A stretch of 64,000 nucleotides of DNA, from positions 24,315 to 88,314 of the forward strand of contig NZ_AJXU01000080.1 in NCBI RefSeq assembly GCF_000264315.1. The letters run 5' to 3'. The notes beneath the pieces are model-generated. The model was not told where the DNA came from, made no database searches, and saw only the letters and a program-made list of their open reading frames with translations. The translations under genes were made by a program, and so were the position numbers. Source of the stretch: Rhodanobacter fulvus Jip2. Its GTDB lineage: Bacteria; Pseudomonadota; Gammaproteobacteria; Xanthomonadales; Rhodanobacteraceae. Shown here piece by piece: positions 57,632 to 64,000 of this stretch (position 1 is the stretch's first letter; every line of letters starts with the position of its first letter).

Positions 57632-59749
57632 TTACCAGATCTTCACCTGGGTATCGGCCGGACGCACCATCGCGTCGCCGGGCTTGCACTGGAACGCTTG
57701 CGCGAACGCCGGCATGTTGGACGGCGCAGCGGTGGCGCGCAGTGCCATCGGCGCGTGCGGATCGGTGTTGAGGCGCACGATCGAGGTTTTCTCGCGCATG
57801 CTGCCGCGCCACACGCGGGCCCAGTTGAGGAAGAAGCGCTGGTCCTCGGTGTAGCCGTCGATCTTCTTGTCCGCTTCTGCCGGATGGTTCTTCAACGCCG
57901 TCTGCAGCGCGTCGTAGGCCACGGCGAGGCCGCCCAGGTCGGCGATGTTCTCGCCCAGGGTCAGCTTGCCGTTGACGTGCAGGTCCGGCTTGTCCTTGAT
58001 CGGCGCGTAGGCGTTGAACTGATCTACCAGCTTGGTGCTGCGCGCGTCGAACTGCGCCTTGTCCTGCTTGGTCCACCAGTTGTGGCGGTTGCCGAAACCG
58101 TCGAACTGGCTGCCCTGGTCGTCGAAACCGTGGCTGGCCTCGTGGCCGATCACGGCGCCGATGCCGCCGTAGTTGATCGCATCATCCGCCTTGGCATCGA
58201 AGAACGGCGGCTGCAGGATCGCGGCCGGGAAGTTGATCGTGTTGGTGCTGGGGTCGTAGTACGCGTTGACCGTCTGCGGGGTCATGTACCACTCGCCGCG
58301 GTCGGTGGCCTTGCCGATGTGGGCGATGTCGTAGTCGTAGTTGAACTTGGCCGCCGCCTGCAGGTTGGCGTAATAGTTGTCCGCGGTCAGCTCCAGGCCG
58401 GACCAGTCGCGCCACTTGTCCGGGTAGCCGATCTTGGGCAGGAACTGCTCCCACTTCTCGACGGCCTTGGCCTTGGTGTCGGCGCTCATCCAGTCCAGGT
58501 TCTCGATGCGGGTCTTCAGCGCATCGCGCACGTTGGTGACCAGTTCCTCGGCGCGCTGCTTCGCTTCCGGGGTGAACTCCTTGGCCACGTACAACTGGCC
58601 CAGGGCCTGGCCCATGGCGCCGTTGACCGCGCCCAGCACCTGCTTCCAGCGCTCCTGCTGCTGCGGCTGGCCGGCCAGGGTCTTGCCGTAGAAGTCGAAC
58701 TTGTTGTCGCGGAAGTTCTTCGACAGCGCGTTGGCGGAGTCGTCGATGGTGTGGAAGCGCAGGTAGGCCTGCCACTGCGATGCCGGCGCGTCGGCCAGCA
58801 GCTTGTCGAACGCGGCGAAGAATTTCGGCTGCGACAACGAGAAGCCCTTGTCGATCTTGACGCCCTGGGCGTCAAAGAATTTTTCCCAGCTGAAGTGCGG
58901 GGTGATCTTGTCCGCTTCCTTCACGCTGACGAAGTGGTACTGGTTGTCCAGGTCACGCATTTCGGTGGGCGCCAGCGAGGCGGCGGCCAGCGAGGTTTCC
59001 AGCTTCATCACCTGGTCGGCCTGCGCCTTCGCGTCGGCGGCCGACACGCCGGTCAGCTCCAGCGACTTGGCGATGTAGGCCACGTACGCGTCGCGGATCT
59101 CCTTGAACTCGGGCTTGGTGTAGTAGTCCCTGGTCGGCAGGCCCAGGCCGCTCTGCATCGCGTAGGCGATCTGCAGCTTGGCGTTGTCGAAGTCGGCGCC
59201 GGCGCCAAAGCTGAACACCTGGCCGTTGCCTTCGGCGTAGCTCTTGTCGATGAAGTCGACGATGTCGGCGGTGTTCTTCAGGCCGGCAATCGCGTCGAGG
59301 CGCGGCTTGATCGGGTCGAAGCCGGCCTTGTCGATGGTGGCCTCGTCCATGCCGGACTGGTACAGGTAGCCGATCTTCTGATCGATCGAACCCGCCTTGG
59401 CGGAGGCGGCGTTCTTGGCCGCGGCCTCGACGATTTCATGCTGGGTATTGAGGCTGTCCTCGGCCAGCTTGTTGAACGCGCCCCAGCTGGTGTGGTCGGC
59501 GGGGATCGGGTTGGCGGCAACCCACTTGTCGTTGACGAAGCCGTTGAAATCCTGGCAGGCGTTGATGTTCGGGTCGAGCTCGCTGACATCGAAAATGCCG
59601 CCCGACGCGGCCGGCGCCGCGGCGGCGGTGTTCGCACTGGCGCTGGGCGCCGGCGCAGCGGATTCGGCCGGCTCCTGCTTGCCGCAGGCGGTCAGCGACA
59701 AGGCCAGGCTGACGGCCAGCGCCAGCGGTTTCAAATACGGCTTGGTCAT
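57632..59749 (-). CDS. M13 family metallopeptidase lipoprotein (PepO-like)
   Basis: A 705-residue neprilysin-type zinc endopeptidase. It starts with a lipoprotein signal (MTKPYLKPLALAVSLALSLTACG, lipobox LTAC) and an Ala/Pro/Ser-rich spacer, so it should be lipid-anchored and face the periplasm or outside. Metal sites are HEASH (about residues 536-540) and GENIADLGG with the third Glu ligand and Asp; NAYYDPSTNTINFPAAILQPPFF is the substrate-binding block. The start 59749 is chosen for the lipobox. It probably degrades oligopeptides. Confidence 0.93.
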   Translation of the reverse strand: MTKPYLKPLALAVSLALSLTACGKQEPAESAAPAPSASANTAAAAPAASGGIFDVSELDPNINACQDFNGFVNDKWVAANPIPADHTSWGAFNKLAEDSLNTQHEIVEAAAKNAASAKAGSIDQKIGYLYQSGMDEATIDKAGFDPIKPRLDAIAGLKNTADIVDFIDKSYAEGNGQVFSFGAGADFDNAKLQIAYAMQSGLGLPTRDYYTKPEFKEIRDAYVAYIAKSLELTGVSAADAKAQADQVMKLETSLAAASLAPTEMRDLDNQYHFVSVKEADKITPHFSWEKFFDAQGVKIDKGFSLSQPKFFAAFDKLLADAPASQWQAYLRFHTIDDSANALSKNFRDNKFDFYGKTLAGQPQQQERWKQVLGAVNGAMGQALGQLYVAKEFTPEAKQRAEELVTNVRDALKTRIENLDWMSADTKAKAVEKWEQFLPKIGYPDKWRDWSGLELTADNYYANLQAAAKFNYDYDIAHIGKATDRGEWYMTPQTVNAYYDPSTNTINFPAAILQPPFFDAKADDAINYGGIGAVIGHEASHGFDDQGSQFDGFGNRHNWWTKQDKAQFDARSTKLVDQFNAYAPIKDKPDLHVNGKLTLGENIADLGGLAVAYDALQTALKNHPAEADKKIDGYTEDQRFFLNWARVWRGSMREKTSIVRLNTDPHAPMALRATAAPSNMPAFAQAFQCKPGDAMVRPADTQVKIW

Positions 59750-59909
59750 GGATTTCCCTCGTGATTGTGGTCCGCGAGCGCGGCGTTTGGATGGCGAGCG
59801 TGGCTGATGGTGGGTCGGACACAGGCTGCGACAATGACGAACCAAGCTAGGTCAATCGTCATGGTGGGCACAGTGTCAAAGGTAAGGGGTACGGCCGCCG
59901 GCCGAGGCC

Positions 59910-61721
59910 TCAGTGGCGGGCGCCGTCAACCGTTTCATCCCGCGCCGACAACGACTGCCATTGCGTGGTGTCCAGGCGCAGTACCGGGTAGGCACCCACG
60001 TCTTGCGCGGCATACCAGGGCGAGCGTTCGAAGAAGAAGGCCAGCCGCGCGCGGCTGTCGCCGGCGAAGGCCGGATTGTCGTGCAGCTTGCGCTGGAACT
60101 CGGCTTTCAACGCCGGGCTTTTCGCCAGCATCTCGCGCGCCAGTTTTTCCACCACGCGCGGCTCGCCGTATTCCTTGGCCTCGAAGATGGCGTTGAGGTA
60201 GCCCCAGTGCAGCAGCGAGTCCGGCGCCTGCGGTTCGAGCAGGTTGATCGCCACGTTGGCGGCGCGCTGATCCATCGGCACGATCACCGAACCGGCGGGC
60301 AGGCGCACCTCGCGCGGCAGCGCGCGCAGGCGGAAATCGCGCAGCATCAGGTGACCCTCGAACGGCTTGTCGGCCCAGCGCGGTTCATCCAGTTGGTAGC
60401 CCTCGGCACGCACCGTCAGCGGCTGCGTGGTACGCCGATAGTGGATGCTGTGCGCGTCCAGTCGGTCGATGACCACCGTCCACTGCGCAGGCACCACGTA
60501 GGCGGCGGGCGGCACGATGGACAGGTCCGGCAGCAGCCGGTTCCAGTTGTCAATGGTGTACGTCGTTGGCTGGTCGGGGTCGTAGCGGATCCACTCGCTG
60601 TCGGAGATGTCGCTGTGGCGGCGGGTGAACGCGTAGCCCTTCAATGCCAGCTTCGTGGGTTGGGGATCGAGCTTGAAGGTCAGCGGCACACGGGCTTTTG
60701 CATCATGGGCACGGGCGATGGTGTCGGCATCCGCTTTCGCGGTGGCGGCGAGCAGCGCGGCGGGATGCTGGCCGATCTGTTCCAGCATCAGCTCCACGAT
60801 GTCGTAGGTGGCGCGCACGCGGTTTGCGTACGGCTTCAGCATGTGGGTTTCGATCAGCAGTGCGGGGCGGTTTTGCAGCGCTGCGTAGCCGGTGGAAAAG
60901 CGCGGGCCGGAGCCGAAGTTCTCCAGGCCCTTGCGCGGGTCGCGGCCGTCCTTGAACTCCAGGTAGCTGGAGGCCAGATGCCCGCGTTGCTCGTAGGCCG
61001 GCATGGCGTGGTTGACGATGGCGTCTTGCTGCCAGGCGCTCACGGCGGGGTCGAGCTTGTGCGGGTCCTCGGTGTACCAGGTGAGGTCGTATTGGTAATC
61101 GGCGCCGTCGGTGGTGTGCACGTCGATCAGGAAATCGGGCAGCCACGCCTGCCACAGCTTCAGCCACGCGCGCATCTCCGGCGCGTCGGCCTTGATGTAG
61201 TCGCGGTTGAGGTTGAGGTATTGCGACTGGCCGCGAAAGCCCATCGACGCGGGGCCGTTCTGGTTGATGCGATGGTACGGGCTGGAATTCTCGTGGCCGT
61301 CCACGCTGAACACCGGGATGTACACCAGCACCAGCTCATCGAGCAGATGCGGATACTTGCCGGCGACCGCGATGTCGCGCAGCAACATCAGCCCCGCATC
61401 CTTGCCCTCGATCTCGCCGGGGTGAATGCCGGCCTGCACCAGCACCACCGGCTTGTGCGCCGCGCGCGCGGCCGCCGGGTCGAACGTGCCGTCACCGCTG
61501 GCGATCACCACCGTCATCGGCCGGCCTTCGGGCGTGGTGCCGAACGTTTCCAGATGGATCACGCCCGGCGCCGCCTTTTGCAGCCGCTGCAGATAGGTCA
61601 GCGTGTCGGCGTAGCTGGGCGTGGTGCGGAATTGCGCCGCCTCGGCCGGCGTGGTCCAGTCAGTGGCGTGGACGGTGAGGGTCGCAAGGCCCAGCAGGGG
61701 AATCAGCAGCCATCGATGCAT
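59910..61721 (-). CDS. M14 family zinc carboxypeptidase
   Basis: A 603-residue exported M14 peptidase. Signal peptide MHRWLLIPLLGLATLTVHA; zinc ligands HPGEIEGKD (His, Glu) and DFLIDVHTTDGADYQYD (His); the catalytic glutamate is near ALLIETHML. The last 250 residues are a beta-rich extension without recognised motif. AGGAG precedes ATG 61721. An open frame continues far upstream of this ATG, but it is the opposite-frame shadow of the DUF502 gene and repeat. With the M13 gene downstream, it forms a secreted peptide-degrading pair. Confidence 0.9.
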   Translation of the reverse strand: MHRWLLIPLLGLATLTVHATDWTTPAEAAQFRTTPSYADTLTYLQRLQKAAPGVIHLETFGTTPEGRPMTVVIASGDGTFDPAAARAAHKPVVLVQAGIHPGEIEGKDAGLMLLRDIAVAGKYPHLLDELVLVYIPVFSVDGHENSSPYHRINQNGPASMGFRGQSQYLNLNRDYIKADAPEMRAWLKLWQAWLPDFLIDVHTTDGADYQYDLTWYTEDPHKLDPAVSAWQQDAIVNHAMPAYEQRGHLASSYLEFKDGRDPRKGLENFGSGPRFSTGYAALQNRPALLIETHMLKPYANRVRATYDIVELMLEQIGQHPAALLAATAKADADTIARAHDAKARVPLTFKLDPQPTKLALKGYAFTRRHSDISDSEWIRYDPDQPTTYTIDNWNRLLPDLSIVPPAAYVVPAQWTVVIDRLDAHSIHYRRTTQPLTVRAEGYQLDEPRWADKPFEGHLMLRDFRLRALPREVRLPAGSVIVPMDQRAANVAINLLEPQAPDSLLHWGYLNAIFEAKEYGEPRVVEKLAREMLAKSPALKAEFQRKLHDNPAFAGDSRARLAFFFERSPWYAAQDVGAYPVLRLDTTQWQSLSARDETVDGARH

Positions 61722-61735
61722 GGGAGCTCCTGTGT

Positions 61736-61803
61736 GTGGGAGCGACTTCAGTCGCGATGCTTTTCGGTGGGCGGAAGAGCATCGCGACTGAAGTCGCTCC
61801 CAC
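61736..61803. repeat. GTGGGAGCGACTTCAGTCGC-type palindromic repeat overlapping a gene end
   Basis: A full two-arm copy. On the minus strand its right arm codes for the last 18 residues and stop of the DUF502 protein. Confidence 0.88.
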
Positions 61804-62440
61804 AAAAGGCGGGCAAGGTATCGGGCGCCACCGCACCGCCGGAAATGATGAAAGCCATCGCCTGGTCCATGGTCCAGTCGGTGGGCGTCAGCTCGGCCAG
61901 CGGCACCACTTCCAGATAACCGCCGGTAGGGTTGGGCGTGGTGGGGATGAACACCGCCGCCATCTCGCGGCCGCTGCCTTCCTCGACCATCACCCGGGTA
62001 ACGAAGCCGACCACCCGCATGCCGCGCCGGGGAAACTCCACCAGCACCACGCGCTGCACGCCGGAGGGCTTGTTCTGCAGCACCGCCATCAACTTCTTGG
62101 TACCGCCGTAGATGGTCTGCACCACCGGGATGCGCGCCAGCACACCGTCGAACGCGCCGATCACGCGCTGCCCGATCACCCGGTTGGCCAGCGCGCCCAG
62201 CAGGTACAAGGCGCCCAGCGTGATCAGCAGCGCCACGATGTACGTGCTCCACGCGCTGCCCAGCACGGCCGCCGTACGCGGCGCCACCAGCGCCAGCGCA
62301 CCCAGCAGCGCACTCACCAGCGGCGCGCCGATGTCCACCAGCACACCCAGGACAAACTTGAATACCAGCCACGTCACCCACAATGGGATGAACGTGAGCA
62401 GGCCGGTCAGCAGGTAGCGTTTCAGGCGCAGCGGCGGCAT
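61748..62440 (-). CDS. DUF502 membrane protein with repeat-derived C-terminus
   Basis: A 230-residue protein of the DUF502 family with two main transmembrane hairpins (LKRYLLTGLLTFIPLWVTWLVF and YIVALLITLGALYLLGALANRVIG) and the conserved PVVQTIYGGTKKLM and FIPTTPNPTGGYLEVVP blocks. Function is unknown. The family region ends near MAFIISGGAVAPD; the terminal CGSDFSRDALPPTEKHRD is read from the intergenic repeat and has no family counterpart, so the original stop was probably lost. The start at 62440 matches family length; upstream codons are not conserved. Confidence 0.87.
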   Translation of the reverse strand: MPPLRLKRYLLTGLLTFIPLWVTWLVFKFVLGVLVDIGAPLVSALLGALALVAPRTAAVLGSAWSTYIVALLITLGALYLLGALANRVIGQRVIGAFDGVLARIPVVQTIYGGTKKLMAVLQNKPSGVQRVVLVEFPRRGMRVVGFVTRVMVEEGSGREMAAVFIPTTPNPTGGYLEVVPLAELTPTDWTMDQAMAFIISGGAVAPDTLPAFCGSDFSRDALPPTEKHRD

Positions 62441-62606
62441 GGCAATGATCAGCGCGGAAAGCGGCCATTGTAGTGGAGGCTGCCCGCGGTAACGGTCACC
62501 ACGCGGCGGCAATGTGGCTGGCGCTCATGAAACGCAAACATGGCCTCGGGCAAGATGCGCGTGCCCCGCGCGCGCCAGCCCGCTCTTCGATCCACAAGGA
62601 AATCCC

Positions 62607-63710
62607 ATGAGCTCTTCCCACGCCAGCCCATCCGATGCCGAAGTCCTGTTCCAGCCGATCCAGGTCGGTGACCTGCGCCTGCCCAACCGCGTGGCAATGG
62701 CGCCGCTCACCCGCAACCGCGCCAGCGCCGGCAACGTGCCCACCGAACTCAACGCCACCTATTACGCGCAGCGCGCCAGCGCCGGGCTGATCATCGCCGA
62801 AGCCACCCAGATCAGCCCCGAGGGCCAGGGCTACATCGCCACCCCGGGCATCCATTCGCCCGAGCAGATCGCCGGCTGGAAGAAAGTCACCGAAGCGGTC
62901 CATGCCAAGGGCGGACACATCGTGCTGCAGTTGTGGCATGTGGGCCGCATCTCGCATGTATCGCTGCAACCGAATGGCCAGGCGCCGGTGGCGCCGTCGG
63001 CCATCCGCGCCGACGCCAAGACCTTCATCGCCGAAGGTTTCGTCGACGTATCCGCGCCGCGCGCGCTGGCGCTGGATGAAATCCCGCGCATCATCGACAC
63101 CTATCGCCAGGCCGCCGCCAACGCACGCGAGGCCGGCTTCGATGCGGTCGAGGTGCATGGTGCCAACGGCTACCTGATCGACCAGTTCCTGCGCGACAGG
63201 AGCAACCACCGCACCGACGCCTACGGCGGCAGCATCGAAAACCGCACGCGCTTGTTGTTTGAAGTGTGCGAAGCGGTGGCCCGCGAAGTCGGCCCCGGCC
63301 GCACCGGCGTACGGCTGTCGCCGCTGACCCCGGCCGGTGACATCGCCGACAGCGATCCGCAAGCCCTGTTCAACCGCGCCGTCGAGCGGCTGGCTGCGCT
63401 GGGCCTGGCGTATATCCATGTGATCGAAGGCGAGACGGGCGGCAACCGCCAACCGCAACCGTTCGACTACGCCGCCATGCGCAAGCCATTCCGCGGCGCC
63501 TGGATCGTCAACAACGGCTACGACCGCGACATGGCGATCGACGCGGTGGCCAGCGGCAAGGCCGACCTGGTGGCGTTCGGCGTGCCGTTCCTGGCCAACC
63601 CCGACCTGCCGCGCCGGTTGCGTGAGAACGCGCCGCTCAATGTGCCGGATCAGAAGACGTTTTATGGCGGCGGTGCAGAGGGCTACACGGATTATCCGGC
63701 GTTGGATTGA
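62607..63710 (+). CDS. Old Yellow Enzyme family FMN-dependent alkene reductase
   Basis: A 367-residue TIM-barrel flavoprotein (NemA/OYE class) that reduces activated alkenes, nitro compounds or N-ethylmaleimide with NADPH. Marks: LPNRVAMAPLTRNRA, LIIAEATQISPEGQGY, VLQLWHVGRISH, the His/Asn pair in VEVHGANGYLIDQFLRDRSN, and FGVPFLANPDLPRRL. AAGGAAATCCC precedes ATG 62607. It is divergent from DUF502 and stands alone. Confidence 0.94.
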   Translation: MSSSHASPSDAEVLFQPIQVGDLRLPNRVAMAPLTRNRASAGNVPTELNATYYAQRASAGLIIAEATQISPEGQGYIATPGIHSPEQIAGWKKVTEAVHAKGGHIVLQLWHVGRISHVSLQPNGQAPVAPSAIRADAKTFIAEGFVDVSAPRALALDEIPRIIDTYRQAAANAREAGFDAVEVHGANGYLIDQFLRDRSNHRTDAYGGSIENRTRLLFEVCEAVAREVGPGRTGVRLSPLTPAGDIADSDPQALFNRAVERLAALGLAYIHVIEGETGGNRQPQPFDYAAMRKPFRGAWIVNNGYDRDMAIDAVASGKADLVAFGVPFLANPDLPRRLRENAPLNVPDQKTFYGGGAEGYTDYPALD

Positions 63711-63746
63711 TCGGGTTAGGGACGCATCGCCCACAACGCCAAATCC

Positions 63747-63790
63747 GTTCGCCCTGAGCGTAGGCCGCGCCAGCGGCCGAAGTCGAAGGG
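63747..63790. repeat. Half copy of the GTTC..TGAGCGTAG repeat
   Basis: GTTCGCCCTGAGCGTAGGCCGCGCCAGCGGCCGAAGTCGAAGGG corresponds to one arm of the 54889-54986 palindrome. Confidence 0.75.
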
Positions 63791-63828
63791 TGCTGGCCGG
63801 CATCCCTGGCATTGCCGCGCGATGCAAT

Positions 63829-63855
63829 GTAGGACTGCACCCTGTGCGCGATGCT
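63829..63855. repeat. Half copy of the TGTAGGAGCGCACCC repeat
   Basis: TGTAGGACTGCACCCTGTGCGCGATGC resembles one arm of the repeat found inside czcB. Confidence 0.6.
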
Positions 63856-63912
63856 CTTAGTAACTTCACCGCAGAAAGCTTTCGGCGCCCTGGCGACTGC
63901 CGCACCCCACCT

Positions 63913-64000
63913 GTGGGAGCGACTTCAGTCGCGATGCTCTTGTTGGTCGATCAAGAGCGAAGGGCTTTCGATCGCCGTTGGCGACCGAGTCACTTTCTCT
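63913..64000. repeat. Half GTGGGAGCGACTTCAGTCGC repeat and window-edge sequence
   Basis: GTGGGAGCGACTTCAGTCGCGATGCTCTT is followed by TTGGTCGATCAAGAGCG and unrelated sequence ending GAGTCACTTTCTCT at the edge. No complementary right arm or gene is seen before the window ends. Confidence 0.65.

Noticed and set aside
59910..62468. An apparent 852-residue fusion of an upstream segment with the M14 peptidase
   Set aside because: The upstream part is the off-frame reading of DUF502 and the palindromic repeat; the M14 protein has its own signal peptide and Shine-Dalgarno at 61721.

Overview
This 64 kb window is a compact, GC-rich chromosomal segment. Protein content suggests a gammaproteobacterium of the order Xanthomonadales, most likely family Rhodanobacteraceae (Rhodanobacter, Dyella or Frateuria-like). 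The basis is a SufR-SufBCDS order without sufA or sufE, AmgK-MurU peptidoglycan recycling genes, and many palindromic intergenic repeats built on GTGGGAGCGACTTCAGTCGC, GGGATTCGGGATTCG and CTCTCCC/GGGAGAG. I see no rRNA, tRNA, CRISPR array, prophage or insertion sequence. The species assignment is inference.

Layout. 0-1 kb: the end of an NrsF-type anti-sigma membrane protein and a Met-rich MxKDx secreted protein. 1-5.7 kb: housekeeping genes (rsfS, rlmH, an acetyltransferase, maf, a CPBP protease, a MAPEG protein, a zinc metallopeptidase). 5.9-8.8 kb: an arsenic operon arsR-arsI-arsC-acr3 with overlapping genes and an apparently leaderless promoter, followed by a frameshifted ykgJ-like gene. 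8.9-16.5 kb: two DEAD-box helicases (DeaD, RhlE) around formylglutathione hydrolase, a methyltransferase, slyD, and murU-amgK. 16.7-22.7 kb: a heavy-metal RND efflux operon (small Cys/His protein, czcC, czcB, czcA). 22.7-24.4 kb: amt and glnK. 24.6-30.2 kb: the SUF iron-sulfur assembly operon, then a PLP decarboxylase. 31.7-37.6 kb (minus strand): a four-gene chaperone-usher pilus operon of the spore-coat-U type, then a Nei-like glycosylase. 38.2-40.1 kb: a ketopantoate-reductase-like gene, an acetyltransferase and a Rieske ferredoxin. 40.2-45.1 kb: a five-gene PepSY-TM/DUF2271/DUF4198/ApbE/flavoreductase operon behind a Fur-like site. 45.3-51 kb: GNAT, SET, HhH, M20 peptidase, YggS, NlpC/P60 and rhomboid genes. 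51.2-57.5 kb: rapA, piuC and a Fur-box-preceded catecholate TonB receptor. 57.6-63.7 kb: M13 and M14 peptidases, DUF502, and an Old Yellow Enzyme.

The most unusual object is the pilus usher at 33013-36273. Its signal peptide is followed by two tandem AMIN domains, the peptidoglycan-targeting module known from PilQ and AmiC, then a proline-rich linker and a complete usher. Its partner subunits fit a minimal system: a major pilin with an N-terminal donor-strand-like extension and a single-domain subunit without one, which is what a tip subunit would look like. A cell-wall-anchored or position-restricted usher is the leading candidate for an undescribed system here.

Other threads. Palindromic repeats have entered coding sequence in at least three genes: exactly 25 codons inside the CzcB signal region, the C-terminal tail and stop of the DUF502 protein, and the Amt N-terminus. 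The rhlE Shine-Dalgarno lies inside an 8-bp hairpin. Two iron-linked loci (40.2-45.1 and 54.1-57.5 kb) share Fur-like operators and may together import ferric-siderophore and reduce its iron in the periplasm.
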